Of a stretch of 64,000 nt of DNA, positions 42,340-55,603 are shown in pieces (within the stretch, counting starts at the first letter, position 1; every line of letters begins with the position of its first letter). The stretch comes from Adiantum capillus-veneris. Lineage: Eukaryota; Streptophyta; Polypodiopsida; Polypodiales; Pteridaceae. Location: positions 107,874,587 through 107,938,586 of the forward strand of contig CM043966.1 in assembly GCA_014529385.2 (NCBI GenBank), written 5' to 3'. Under the pieces are notes generated by a model, which worked only from the letters and a program-made list of their open reading frames with translations, searched no databases and was not told where the DNA came from. The position numbers and the translations under genes were made by a program.

Positions 42340-43260
42340 GTTTCTCTTTGTGTCATTTTCTCTGATTCTACTAAAAATTCCTAACGCTGCATACTTCTGT
42401 CTCATCTCTCCCTATAATGGCTACTATTATTTCTTTTCAACAAGAAAATGTTGATAATCAATTTTAAAAATTTGTTAATAGAGTATCAAGATGTATTTCC
42501 CAACAATTTACCACCAAGATTACCGTCGGCACAATCTGTGGAACATGGCATGGACATGGTTGCATACAATAAAGTGGTTAGTAAACCACCATACAAAATG
42601 AGCCATTTTGAGCCTGCTGAGGTGGAACATCAGCTTGTTGACTATCCTAATATAGGGTATATTGACATGGTTCTTCAACATGGTCTTCTCCTATCCTATT
42701 GGTGAAGAAAAAAGATGGTAGCATACACATGTGCGTTAGCTACTGTGGTTTGAATGTGATAACTATTTAAAACAAGTACCCATTACCATGAGTGGATGAG
42801 TTGTTCGACAAGCTCACTCATGCTTGTAGTTTTACTAAGATAGACTTGCAGTTGGGATATCACGAAATATGTATTTGACTTGTTGATATAGCCAAAATTG
42901 CATTCCAAATAATGTTTGGACACTACGAGTTTTTTATTATGCCTTTTGGGTTAACCAATGTGCTTGCAACTTTCATGATGCTCATGGATCGTGTCTTGAG
43001 ATCGTATTTGGGTAAGTTTGTTATTGGCTTTCTCGATAAAATTCTTGTGTGCAGTGCCTCTGAAGAAGAGCACGTACAACGTCTAAAGCAGGTGTTTAAA
43101 TTGCTACAAGCAAACATGTTATTAGCCAAAGAGTCAAAGTGTGATTTTCTCAAGGAGAAAATTCACTATCTAGGGCATGTCATCTAAGCTAATGGGTTGC
43201 ACATGGATCAATCCAAAGTAGATGCCATTTGGAGGTGGCCTTCTCCTAGAAATCTAGCAG
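42340..43260 (+). pseudogene. RT, copy C (continues into RNase H)
   Basis: YEFFIMPFGLTNVLATFM and VIGFLDKILVCSASEEEHVQRL (42912-43080) contain the RT core; the active site YxDD has become FLDK. Unlike copies A and B, the sequence after HMDQS continues as KVDAIWRWPSPRN, the normal RT connection. Confidence 0.8.
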
Positions 43261-43780
43261 AGTTACAATTTTTTTAAAGGATTTGCAGGTTTTATCAAAG
43301 GTTCGTTAAAACTATGCTCACATTGCCGTACTGATGACATACCAATTGAAAGCCAAAGGCAAAACCTTTTAGTGGGGTGCCTCTCAACATCAAAGTTTTA
43401 ATTCTCTCATGGACGCATTGGCTACAACTCCTATTCTAGCTATTGTGGATCCTTTGGAGCCATTATTTTTCGAAATGGATGCTAGTGATCGTGCTATTTG
43501 AGAAATCCTTCTACAGGAGGGAAGGCCAATTGCATTTGAAAGCAAGAATCTTGATTTAGCACATCAAAACTACTCTACTTATGAATGAGAACTCTATGGA
43601 ATAGTGTTTGCCTTGAAGACATGGTGGTATTATTTGTATGGATCCTAGTTTGAGATTGTGTTTGACCATAAAAACATAAAATGGTCTACACACCAGACTG
43701 ATTTGAAGGGTCAAAAGGCCAGGTGGGCTGAGATTCTCTCTTAAGGAAAAATATGAGCACGCCAATGCATACTTCAATGT
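43260..43780 (+). pseudogene. Ty3-type RNase H
   Basis: LEPLFFEMDASDRAI, EILLQEGRPIAFESKNL and FALKTWWYYLYG follow the standard Ty3 RNase H pattern, with a stop after DRAI and another after STYE. Confidence 0.78.
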
Positions 43781-43859
43781 GTGGAGCCATGTGAAAATGA
43801 GGGATCCTTCTCACTCCAACGCTGGTAGTGTGTCATTAACCTCCACACCTAGTTCTCCT

Positions 43860-44840
43860 TTGTTGAGTGGTGAATTGTAGAGATGGAATATTTTTTCCAT
43901 GGATAATGGGTACCTACTCCACAAGGAGAGAGGTTGTGTACCGATGGATGCAATTTCACACCAAATTCTTTATGAATGTCACGATATCCAAGTGTTGGGA
44001 CCCAAGAAATAAGGAGACTTATACTCTCATAAGATGACAGTTTTACTCGCAAGGTTTACATGGCTATGTCCAAGACTATGTCTTGTATTGCCAAAAATGT
44101 CAAGTTAATAAAGCAAAGCACCTGAAGGCATGAAGTTTCTTGCATTTGTTAGAGATTCCTAATGGTAAATGTGAAAGTATCTCTATGGATTTCATTGTGG
44201 GTTTACCAACCACTGTACGAGATCATGACTCGATATGGGTGATCGGATTGGTTCACTAAACTATGCAAGTTTATTCCAACCAAGTCAACAATTAAGACTC
44301 CAAAGTTAGCTAAGTTATTTGTGGACAATCTCTATAGGTTATGTGGACTGCCAAGTAACATTATGAGTGATCGTGATCCCAAGTAACAATCATTTTTGGA
44401 GGGCTGTATTTAAATGATTGGGTACACAACTCAACCTAAGTAATATAGATCATCCTAAAATAGATGTGAGACTAAATAGGTCAATCAAGTGCTAGAGGAT
44501 ATGCTACGAGCATACGTTAGCAAGTAGCAATCAGATTGGGAAGATTATCTACCTCTTCTTGAGTTTTCTTACAACAATGCTAAGCATGTAATTACTAGAT
44601 TTAGTCCTTTCATGCTAACGTATGGTTTTCAACCTAGGTCACGATCTATAGTGGAGTTAGAAAATGAAAAAATCCAACAGGTCAATGAACTCATCCAAGA
44701 CCATATGGATATGTTGAAACTGGCTCGTCAAAGTGTTTGTCAACCAGCCCAAGTTGGTATAAGTACGATCATGAGAAACATTGGCAAGTTACCTTCACAA
44801 AAGGGAAAGAGGTATTTTTGAATGCCAGAGCATTCAAAAA
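43860..44840 (+). pseudogene. Integrase, heavily decayed
   Basis: Fragments in several frames resemble the zinc-binding start (ILYECHDI), the core (MDFIVGLPT near 44190, GLPSNIMSDRDPK near 44345) and the later MLTYGFQPRSR segment (44612). Stops and frameshifts are frequent. Confidence 0.65.
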
Positions 44841-44989
44841 TTTTGAAGACTGGGCGAGAACCTAAATTAACTCCAAGATACCGTGGGCTTTTCAAGATAC
44901 TCAAGCAAGTTGGTGATTAAGCCTACAAACTCTCATTACCAGCACACTCTCATATACATTTTTTATATTTCATGTAAGCCGTTTAAATA

Positions 44990-45248
44990 AACGCTTGCAT
45001 GGGGACGACAATGTCATTGACCAGCAGATTCTGGATGATTTATTGAACCTTCTACCCAACCGAATGAACCTAAGAAAATCTTAGACTATCATGATTTACA
45101 TACCCATCATCATGTACATCGACAAGCTTTAGTCAAGTGGAAAGATCAACTTGAAGAAGGTGCCACTTGGGAAAACATTAGTGTTCTTAAGAAGAAGTTT
45201 TCCACTTTTGTTTTTGAGGACAAAAACACTTCTCGAAGGGGGGAGTAA
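44990..45248 (+). pseudogene. C-terminal chromodomain-like segment and polypurine tract
   Basis: QALVKWKDQLEEGATWENISVL near 45128-45195 has the aromatic and acidic pattern of the retrotransposon chromodomain, which directs integration to modified chromatin. The purine run GAAGGGGGGAGTAA (45235-45248) directly precedes TGTCATGCC. Confidence 0.75.
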
Positions 45249-46199
45249 TGTCATGCCAAGGGAAACCTTGGGGGGTCACGGACCAGGCCAAGGGCCGACT
45301 GCCAAGGTGTGGACATGGGAATACTATATGAGGATGGCTAAGGGCCTATATAAAGCGTGATAGGGAGGACGTTTTCCCAAGGTAGTTCCTCATGACTTTA
45401 CACCCAAAGTGTTGAAGTTGAAGACAATACTACATTATTATGTATTTTGAGACTTTGAATCTGGAATGCTAAGTTGATATAGTGTGGCAAGGGTTTATCA
45501 AGTTATAGACTAAGAGCCTACTTGGGATGCAAATTCTAAATGTAAGAGAGTATTTTGCAAATCTGAGGAGTTTGTTGCAAGCCAATTGATGATCTTGATG
45601 TTTTGTATGTGTGGAGAGCCTTCACATAACTTATGTGAGGAAAAGATGCTATGTGGAAAGTTTGAGTGAGGATATAAGACCATTTAAGGGGTGATGAAAA
45701 TAGAAAAGGGATGCAATATGTTTTTTGATGGTAAAAGGTTGCAAACCTATACCAATATGAAATTTTGTCTTTTGAGTCCTTTGCCCAATTGAAAAAGTTT
45801 TGTAAAAGTATGAATAATTAGGGAAAGTTTTGGCAGTAGCTATCGATGTGCTTGTAAGACCATTGAAAGCTACACCTTAGCTTATGTTCTTGAAAGTATT
45901 TTTGAGCTATTTTGTTTGTGTACTATGATTTTTAGAAGTGTGAGTTGAGCTATAGAGAGGACTCTCTACCACCAATTCCTCACAACATGTTTTATAAACT
46001 AAGGGGAAAATACAATCGTGCACAAAAAAAAAGCCACATCAGTCTAGTAGCTACATTCATTTACACATATTATCTAGCATTACATGTCTATGTAGCTGCA
46101 TTAAAAGCACAAACAAAACATCACAATTATCCTTTCTTGACTAGCACCTAGAAGAGTAGACCAAACATGAGGATGGTCTGACAATGGCATTATCAAGAT
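45249..46199 (+). repeat. Putative 3' LTR of the chromovirus, end not defined
   Basis: Starts TGTCATGCC after the polypurine tract. A TATA box (TATATAAAG, 45347-45355) lies 100 bases in. No matching second LTR and no clear terminal CA could be found, so the right border is not established. No gene is visible up to 46200. Confidence 0.5.
45347..45355 (+). promoter_or_regulatory. TATA box in the putative chromovirus LTR
   Basis: TATATAAAG lies about 100 bases after the proposed LTR start, a short U3. Confidence 0.5.
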
Positions 46200-47260
46200 T
46201 ATTCTCATATCTTTGTCAAAAATCCTTGCACATCCAAAACTATCAACCATGCAAGTATGCACTGCCACAATTTTTTCCTCATGTTATCAAAATACATTAA
46301 GCCCTCAACTTCTAAACGTGGCTGACGATGTGTGTAGAGCACATTAAAAAAAGTTTCTGCAGGTACACCACATTTGGCATACATGTCGACCAAATATTTG
46401 CAAAGAACATCTTTCTTCAAGAACCTTGAATAACAATCTCATGACGAAGTTGTTTGTCCACACCAACCTTTTGCATAATGGCCCAAACCCCTGCAATGCA
46501 CTCCAATTTTTTTTGCAGTCCTTGACAAGCAAACTCATAATGAATTGTTTCACATATGTCAATGTCTTGAATGCCTTCAAAATGACAAAAAGAAAAGGCG
46601 ATCATATTTGAATAAAAGCCCTTGCTCCACAATTGTTGAATGCAGCCTATACATACTTACCCATGCCCATTTCAAGCATATCTTACTTTCTATTTTGAAA
46701 AGTGCCCCACAATTAGGATGCATGTCTACCAAATCATTGCAATGCACATCCGTGACTAACAATCTCATCCTAGGTTTTTTAATTCCTTTCAATGTATTGC
46801 ATGTTGTTGAATGCCTTGAAGATGCAAGAGTAAGTGATTGGATTTGGAGAGATTACTTTAATGCATATAATCTAGAGCTTCTTTACATCGCCCAAGTTGG
46901 GCTTACCATGCTATATGGAGAGCAACCAAGAGGAAAGAATCAAGATAGGAACCTTGTCAAGCACATTATGACCTTTCATGGATACACCAAACTTTGCATA
47001 CATGTCAAACACACACGATAATATTTACCAAGAGCATGTGATGACTAACAATTTAATCATGACTTTGTTTACCCATGTTAACATATTGTAGAATGTCACA
47101 TGCCTTGAACATGCAAAAATAGGTGATCCCATTTGGAGAGAGGCCCGTGCTGTGGAGTCGATGAAAACAACCTAGAACTCCTTAGATGTGCCCATCTTGG
47201 ATATATGTGCAACTCCAAGAGATAACATCTAGGGCATGAATTTTGTCAACCACTTGTGCT
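46200..47260 (-). pseudogene. Pentatricopeptide-repeat (PPR) pseudogene fragment
   Basis: On the minus strand the phrase L/F-V-D-M-Y-A-K-C-G recurs. It is KYLVDMYAKCG near 46365-46400, NDLVDMHPNCG near 46700-46735, and DMYAKFG near 46985-47010, giving a spacing of about 280-340 bp, close to one PLS repeat triplet. Between them are SWS..I..G, GLSPNGITYFCMFKAC (near 47100-47150) and ICETIHYEFACQGL segments, all typical of plant PPR proteins. These bind RNA in chloroplasts or mitochondria and guide editing or processing. Many stops and frameshifts and the lack of both ends show it is a dead fragment. It is the only host-type gene seen here and may have been captured or duplicated by a mobile element. 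Confidence 0.8.
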
Positions 47261-48479
47261 AGTTTGGCAAAATGTATCACACTCAACAAGTTGACATACA
47301 TACCGTTTTGTTTTTCTTTTTAGATGTTTTCAAGGGGTAGGGTGTGAGAATTGATGATTGAACTAGACTCAAGTAGGGAGAGCTTGTACAAAGCAACAAG
47401 TTGAAGAGCTTGTGTTTTATCTTGCGGTCAATGCTTTGACCTTGCCTTGCGTTTGAGCAACACATGTTGCTCTCTTGGAGGTTAAGAGGGTAGGGGACCC
47501 ATCTGGTGAGGTGAGGCAACGGTTGAGAGGATCGCACCATTGTAAACTTGATCAAGAGCCATTGTGGGATGGGGAGGGTTTACTTGAGTGAGCTAGACTA
47601 GAGCACACGGATGTGCCCATTCCAAAGCAGTGGACGTGTTGCTATTTCCCTTGGCCACCCTTGAGACTTCCGGTGAATGGAAATGATTATCTTTGCTCCC
47701 ATTGATAGCTGGCCATAGAAGGGTGGCTTTCCGAATGTATCCTTATTTTGCTTTGAGATGTCATAGTACGTAGTGAGTACAACACCACTAAGTTCCTTTG
47801 TGAGATGCCGCATGGGATGAGATCAACCATAGTACTTGTTTGCCCTCTTAAGATGGTGGGCATGCATTTCATTCACAAATTCACATGAAGTGTGAAGTGG
47901 TAATAACTTATGTTATTAACACCCCAAGGGAGTGTTAACAACATCAAATTCACATTTACTTGCTAAAATTGGGAGTTCCTATTTGCTTGATGGGATATAG
48001 GATCTGCTTGAGGGGGCCCCTAGCCCGACGGCTCAAAATTCCCTCCAAATTTTCAGAGAGGTGCCAAGTTTGGAGGTGGTTTATCCTTGAGCTTTATCAT
48101 ATTAATTTTTTGTGCCTTTTTTCCTATAAAAATGCCCACGTGTAGCTACCACCCTTGTGTGTCTATCTGCCTGGAAGCATGTTCACACCGGTCATTTTCT
48201 GTCAATGTGAAGAGTTTTGAATTGAGAATTTTGTTAATTAACACTATGATTAAAAAAGCACATGATTATGTGAATATGAAATGGTGGGTGCATCCTCATT
48301 GAGCTCAATTTCAAGATCCTCTACAACGTTTTTGTCTTGATGCAAGAGCCCGATCCATTAGCTCTCACATCAAGGAATCCTAATGCTATCACTTGCTTTA
48401 GTTACCCATCTCTCCAGTGAACTCAGCCTTGAATCATTTTTATCCTCTTTTGTGATGATAATTCTAGAAGTCTCTTTGC
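47261..48479. other. No gene recognised
   Basis: Open frames at 47283-47555, 47598-47813 and 47687-47872 (minus strand) and 47960-48302 (plus strand) overlap in different phases and contain no familiar motif. Confidence 0.4.
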
Positions 48480-48785
48480 TACTTGTTGAACACTGATTAA
48501 TACTAGATGGATTAGAATCCTCATCTAAAAAGCTTCTTTTGATCGCGTAGATATTGAACGTTGATTCAATACTAGAGAATCCTCATCTAAAGAGGATTCT
48601 CCAGAGAATTCTAGAAATCTCGTTGCTACTTGTTGAACGTTGAATAATACTAGATGGATTAGAATCCTCACCTAAAGAGATTCTTTTGATCGGTAGATAT
48701 TGAAGGTTGATTCATACTAGAGAATCCTCATCTAAAGAGCTTCTTTTGATCAGTAGATATTGAAGGTTGATTCATACTAATGGGA
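48480..48785 (+). repeat. Short tandem duplications (~70 and ~160 bp)
   Basis: A unit containing AGAATCCTCATCTAAAGAG, TTCTTTTGATC and GTAGATATTGAAGGTTGATTC occurs three to four times. A larger block starting GTTGCTACTTGTTGAAC is repeated once, about 155 bp apart. Confidence 0.85.
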
Positions 48786-49189
48786 TTGTAGACCACCACA
48801 AAGGTCCTTACTGTATGTTTGTACTTCCTTATTTTTGCTTGCCTTGCTGCCTACATCGCTCTTTTATAAATTTTTAACTCTTCTTTGGTTGCTAAAGCTT
48901 GTAGTTTTCCTTCTTTGATTGACTCCACCACTCAATCCAAATCTTAGTTCCTAGTGTTGAAATAAATTGGAAAGTCCGATGGATTTTCCTTGAAGAAGCT
49001 TTAAAGGTGGAGAGATGTGGTAGAAAGTAGCATCTTCTTTTTTATAGGTGTCACTTGATATTGAAGATGTGTCCTACATTTTCTCTCTTTCTAGTGTGCC
49101 AAGCCTCCACACTACTTCTTCTACCTCTTGATTCATCCATAGACCGTAATATTATGTGCTTTGGAAATGAATAATCTTAGTATATGACT

Positions 49190-49547
49190 CTATATGACAT
49201 AATATATACATCCATACATACACATATGCATTTACACATACCTATATACATACATTCACATGCATATAGATTCAAAATTCTAAACATGGATATTCTAATG
49301 TGCTAATTTACACATAAATATAAAAATTAACAGATAGAGATACACACAAAGATTGAAAATCGAGCACACATTCACATATATACTCAAACACATACACACA
49401 TACATTTCCATATACTTATATACATACATTCATAGACCAATAAATACATCACACATATGCATAGATATACACATACATATGTATACATAAACATTCAAAA
49501 TAATACATACATGCATCCACATACACACATATGTAAATATATATATG

Positions 49548-49611
<64 letters not shown>

Positions 49612-49870
49612 ATAAATCAAACTTACATACATAAACAAACATATGCACTTATACATAAACTCACATACATATTCTCATAATATAGAAATACATACAAACA
49701 TACATTCACTCAATTTCAAATGCATCACACACATTCTACTTTCAAAACCCTAAAAATACATCACACATATGCATACATATATTCACACAAAAAGACACAT
49801 AAAATCATACATACATAAGCATCCTCATGCACTCATTCATTAACATATCCACACTTGAACATTCAAATCC
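49190..49870. repeat. ACATA-rich low-complexity DNA with an (AC)n core
   Basis: More than 600 bp of imperfect ACATACA/CATATA words surround a perfect (AC)n run at 49551-49607. No gene. Confidence 0.9.
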
Positions 49871-50099
49871 TAAGCAATGCCTTCCATGTATTGAATTCTA
49901 TTTTTAAATTTCATTAGTGTAAATTTTTTAAAGCACGTAAGCAAGTAGAGTTCACACTGTCCATTTGGGGTGCCATTTATTTTTCAAATTTGATTTTATT
50001 TCCATAAATTTTGATACACATTGTCATCTTTTAGAGGACCTTATATTTATTTATACCATGTTTTTTTATTGTTGGTTTTGGTGAAGTGCACACTTTTTA
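49871..50099. other. AT-rich spacer
   Basis: No feature seen. Confidence 0.4.
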
Positions 50100-51110
50100 C
50101 TTAAAGGCAATAAAACAGACCAAAGGAAAGAACTTATTCACACATCCACCTAGCAGAGTGCACTCTACTCTTTTAATGGGTTGAGTATTTTGTTAATGTA
50201 CACTTCAAATAAAGCATTTAGTAATGAGATTGTATGTTTCTCTTATAGGAAAAAAATACTTTGTAAAATTCAAAACTTTTAAAAGATTTACTTAACAGAG
50301 TGCACGCTCTGAAATCCATGTGAAAAATATCTTCTAAGTTGAATTTTTTCAACTCGAGTGCACGCTGCTCTTTCAGTGGCTAAAATATTTTGTGTAATTG
50401 AATATTTTTTGAAATGTTTGCTTTGGCCATGTGAAAAACATTCAAATATTTTTTCAACACATCTACTTAGGAGAGTTCACATTGCACTTTTAGTGGTCAA
50501 AATATTTTGTATAACTCAATATCTTTAAAAACGTTTACTTGAGAGAGTGCATGCTTAAATTTCAATGGGATTGTTTTTTGAAAATTGAAGACTTTTTAAA
50601 CACATCTACTTAAAGAGTGCACACTGCTTTTTTCAGTGGGAAAAATATTTTGTATAATTCACAATTTTTTAAAACATCGCACACTGCTTTTTTAGTGGGA
50701 AAAATATTTTGTATAATTCACAATTTTTTAAAACATCTACTTAGGAGAGTAAATGCTTTGATTTCAAAGAAAAAAATATTTTTAACTCTGATAGATTTTC
50801 CAGCACGTCTACTTAGGAGAATGGACGTTGCTCTTTTAGTGGGAAAAATATTGTTAAAAACGGTTACTTCAAAGAGTGCACGCTTTGATTTGAATGGAAA
50901 AGGTATTTTTAAATATAAAGATTTTTGCAGCACATCTACTTAAGAGAGTGCACACTGCCCTTTTAGTGGGTAAAATATTTTGTACAATTCAATATTCTCT
51001 AAAAGTTTAATGGAGAGTGCACGTTATGATTTCAATGGGAAAATATTTTTCGATTTGAATGTTTACTTAGGTGAGTGCATGTTTTGATTTCAATAAGAAA
51101 TACTATTTAT
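50100..51110 (+). repeat. Degenerate satellite-like array with a two-part unit
   Basis: The words GAGTGCACGCT, TTTTAGTGGGAAAAATATTTTG and ACATCTACTTAGGAGAG recur along one kilobase. Two half-units alternate, one ending CTCTTTTAGTGGG and one ending TTTGATTTCAATGGG. A full unit is about 130-140 bp and about seven units are present. Divergence between units is high. Confidence 0.8.
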
Positions 51111-54100
51111 AGAATTAATTTTTTCCTGCATATGCACACATTTTTTTTGGTGAGTCAAAATTTTTGAAAAGTTACTTTTTTAATAAATGTGTTTTAAATT
51201 GAAGTTTGTTTTCACATAATGATTTGCAAATGTGCACTCTATAATATTTTTAATATTGGTTATGTTTACTCTCTTTACATAGAAATGGGAAGACTTTCTT
51301 CAAGCCCAAGAATGCTCAAGATAATCTCCAAAGGCATTTTAGTAATCCTCTTCCTCTTTCATTGCCTTAAAAAAAGAAGAAGGAGTTGCATATAATCTAC
51401 GCTCTAGCAATACTTCCACTAGGTCCTTAACTAGAGCTTAAATGGTGCCCTCCTATGTGGGTGGTCAAGGGAGAGGCACACAAAAACCTCCCATTCCTTA
51501 TTTTGAAGTTATTGAGGAGTGTAGTGATGCAATTAGACACTCCTCTTGAAAATGAGGCCAATGCATTGATGCAATCCCTAACTATTGAACATGATGTAGG
51601 TGCTTCTGAGGCTACAACAATCATCCCTAAGCCCTTAGACCTTCTTGTAACTTTTGGCAAGGATGTGCAAGGGTGTGTCCTGCACGACCCTCCTCATATA
51701 CCCCTTTGTAGATTGATGTGGATAATCAAGCCACAAGAGCAATGGGACCAGGTACTGAGGGTGTTGTTAGAATATTTAAGACCTTAGGTATGGTATTCTT
51801 GGAGCACCCTTCATTATCTCCTTCAAAATCCTAGGCATGATGAGGACCCCATTAAAGAGAACAAAAAATTAGAGTGAAGCTCAATTGGAAAGAGGCCAAT
51901 GAAGAGTTTGAGAGAACGTTGTTTCCAAAGTGGGAAGATCTTTGTGGCAAGAAAGTTTTGGTTTGGTGTGGAAATCATTTCCTAAAGACCTATATGAGCA
52001 TGATGAACTAGCGTAAGTTTTTCCTTTATAAAGTTCATTCAAGCTATTAATTACTTTATGTTGCTCTTTTTAACGTTTTAGAGCACTTAATGATAAAATG
52101 GAGACACTACTCTATCAAGTGTCAATTTTTCTGAGCTATGGGGAAAAGATGAACACCAAAGTGTTAGAAAACTTAAAAGCTCTTGGAGTCCTCAAAGAGG
52201 TTTCTTTTTAGGTGAATAATGTTAATTAAATGATGCATTTAGCTTGTGTTCGTCAAAGAATCTATAGTGTTTTATGGTTTTGTCTCTCACAAAAAGTAGA
52301 TGGCTAGTCTTTGATGAGCACTCTTTAGAGGTTATGACAAAGAGGGTGGAGTATTGAAAAGGTCTTTTAGGAGTTAACTCTATGTTTTTGACTTGGATGG
52401 TTGATAGAGGAGTCAATGATTGGGAGAAATATCAAGTCCCTAAGTGAGTTGATTACTTGGATTCTATCCAAGAAGTGAGGGAATTTTTTTAAATTGTATA
52501 TGTCTTTCCACTTTTTAAATAGCAAGTCATCCTATTAGTAGAGCATCTAATTGGTCATTCATTATTGTGTTTTGTAGAATTAATGTCTCTCTACCTCGTC
52601 TCTAGTGTCTTCTAAGAAAGGAAACTTCTCTAGAGATGGAACTTCCACACTCAAGAAAAGGAATCCAAAAAATTGAACCCTATGTGGGCTCCTCAATCGA
52701 GAAAAATCTTGAGTTCATGCATTTCACTATTCCAAAGAAGGCACAATGGTCAACCACAAAGACCCCATTTGGTGATAATGATGGAGATAAAATAGAAGGT
52801 ACTTTTGCTACTCTTAATAAATTTTTTGCATTGAAAATGTATATCCAATGTTTTTTTGTAATTTTCAATAAGTTGAGTCATTGCCAAAGAGTGACACCAC
52901 AATTCATACAATCTACATTGATCGATGCAAAATTTCTCATGTTGCTGATGTAAGGAATAATGGTTTTATTGAACATTGTTTGCTACACAAATTCTTGCAC
53001 AATAATAATCTCATAGATCTTATCAATGTTTGGTTTTGGGATTCTTCATTTCTTGAGGGGGTTAAATGTTAATGATTTGACATTGGAAGGGGAGGAGAGT
53101 CACCTTGTTGTTTCCCTTGTGTTTGTTGATTTTCCTAAAGCGTTTTTGGTGGAGAGCTTTAATTTTGATGTGGTATGTACTTGTCGGAATTTTCTCTTAT
53201 TGGAGCCAATTTTTTGCCACTTTAAGCAAGAAAGTTGCATCTCTAGTATCACTTGATAGTTGTAGACCACGTCACTCTATGTTGTACCAAACACTTTGGT
53301 GTTATAATTAAGCATGGTAAAATGGTGGGATTCAAATTCTACCAAACAATGATTTTGGTTATACCCAGGGATACAAACACAAGAGCACTAGAAAAGGGTA
53401 GGATATCTACTAATAAGTGTGAGAATCCATGGGTCATTGGGGTTGCATATTGGTATTTTGGTTTTGTGGATGGAGGTATTACTCTTAGGCATGTTCTACT
53501 ACAAGGGTAATCATCATGCTTATGATAGAAAGGATAGTAAGACTACTGACATGCATTCATTTGATGCACATCGGGGACATTAGTGGAGAGAGAATATGGG
53601 ACATTTGTTAATGAATGAAAATTATGAGGCATTGTAGAAATAAGCATTGAATTGTTTAAATATGATTTGTAAATTTCACTTTTTAGCAATGTGTATGCAA
53701 TGATTACATTGAATTAACTTGTTTTTTTCTTTGTTAGGTGGCTACTTCTGGCGTTTACTAATGATTAGACTTCAGGGATTGACATATTTTTTGGTTGTGG
53801 TGGAGTGAGAGTTGCTCATGTTGAGCTTCAATGCCATTGTTTATGTCTAGAGAGCGATACAACAATGCTTGAGCATCACCCTAGATGCTATGGGCTACAT
53901 TGTCTCATACTCCTATTATGGAGGAGACAAAAGCCCTCCACGCTACTAGTGAGGAGACTAGCCAGAGAGACATCACTTAGGATCAATATAATCCTAAATC
54001 TCAGTGGAATTGATGTTTTCTACATGCTAAATACATCCAGTGCTTTGTTTTGCTATTTTATGGTTGCTTACTTGCCATTCCAGATGGAACTCAAGCTAGA

Positions 54101-54540
54101 AATGGAGCAGTATTGAGATTGTGTCAATATTTGTTTTACTTCATTAGTAAGATTAATATAGTTCTTGCTTGTATAGTGGACATGCTTCCATATGATGGAA
54201 TCACTCAATCATTTTATCTTATTTCTTGACATCTAAATTTTATCAACACTGTGCATCTTTGAATTATTCACATTGTAGCATCTACCCATTTCAAAAACCC
54301 TAAGACTGAGTGCAATAACTACAAGGATATTGTGTTTCCCTCTCCTTCAAGAAGTCTTGGGTAAAAATCCTCTAAATAAAGGATAGAAATTTGAAGTTTC
54401 TCTCTCTAGCGACAAATTCCTTTATTTGGAAGACTCTCTCAAAATTAACTTTCTTTCTCTAAAAGTTTGGATTCAGTGAGGATAAACTAGTGTGTCTCTT
54501 ATATTAGTATGTGTTACGCATTAAAGAGAAGTAGCTTTAT
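51111..54540. other. Unidentified DNA with scattered coding-like frames
   Basis: The frame 51455-51787 (110 codons, plus strand) begins with ATG and reads smoothly (MWVVKGEAHKNLPFLILKLL) but has no known domain. Frames at 52636-52953, 53253-53510 and 53805-54116 are similar in character. They may be pieces of one decayed gene of an unknown element; I cannot assign a function. Confidence 0.35.
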
Positions 54541-54675
54541 AGAGCAGTTTTCAAAAAAGCTCTAAAATCTGTGCCGATGCAAAACAATGCAACTTGTAAG
54601 AAACCTGGATGTCCTATTTGTATGCAAGAACCTATGAGAAGATGGATGCCTGAAAAACCCGAGACAATGTCGAGG

Positions 54676-55244
54676 CCAAAAAGTGCTCCTAATCAGCCCA
54701 TAAACACTATCTCAGTAGCACATAATAGCCATAAAGCGGCTATATACCATCCCAAAACAGTCTTTGAACAACTTGCATCTGTGTCCTATACATATACTTG
54801 TATCTGTAGCAAAAGTGGAGTTGAAAAAATACAACTCCTAAAGCGTAGCTCTAATGAAGCTTTTGACTGCACGAACAAATTTCAAAGGGGGATAAAACCG
54901 TAGGACACCTGTTGGAAACGCTCTCAAAACGCTAAATTTGCCGATGCTGAAATCGGAAACCAAAAAGTGCTCCTAATCAGCCCATAAACACTATCTCAAT
55001 AGCACATAATAGCCATAAAGTGGCTATATACCATCCCAAAATAGTCTCTGAACAACTTGCATCTGTGTCCTATACCTGTACTTGTATCTGTAGCAAAAGT
55101 GGAGTTGAAAAAATACAACTCCTAAAGCGTAGCTCTAATGAAGCTTTTGACTGCACGAAAAACTTTGAAAGGGGGGTAAAACCGTAGGACACCTGTTGGA
55201 AACACTCTCAAAACGCTAAATTTGCCGATGCCGAAATCAAAAAC
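54676..55244. repeat. Tandem duplication of a 284-bp unit
   Basis: The block starting CCAAAAAGTGCTCC at 54676 is repeated from 54960 with only a few differences, ending near 55244. The two copies are nearly identical, so the duplication is recent compared with most of the window. It lies in the internal region of the small minus-strand LTR element. Confidence 0.92.
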
Positions 55245-55304
55245 TTGTTTGCACTTTTGAAAGTGCACACGTGCGCGGACGCGAAGATGGAAACCACAAA
55301 CCTT

Positions 55305-55316
55305 GCTCTGATACCA
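55305..55316 (-). other. Primer-binding site for initiator tRNA-Met
   Basis: The minus strand reads TGGTATCAGAGC, the standard plant primer site complementary to the 3' end of initiator tRNA-Met. It lies two to three bases from the proposed LTR end. Confidence 0.85.
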
Positions 55317-55318
55317 AT

Positions 55319-55584
<266 letters not shown>

Positions 55585-55603
<19 letters not shown>

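Larger units (their letters stand above)
36640..45248 (+). mobile_element. Decayed chromovirus-type gypsy element with tandem internal duplication
   Basis: The order is RT fragment A, a non-coding block, gag A, protease A, RT B, the same block, gag B, protease B, RT C, RNase H, integrase, chromodomain and polypurine tract. The A and B units align at an offset of about 3185-3225 bp. All parts carry stops and frameshifts. The final copy leads into a putative LTR at 45249. The element probably grew by unequal recombination or strand switching before it decayed. Confidence 0.78.

Noticed and set aside
54571-54903. Cys-containing 110-codon frame (CKKPGCPICM) as a zinc-finger gene
   Set aside because: It spans the start of the 284-bp tandem duplication, and the second copy does not preserve the start; probably chance.
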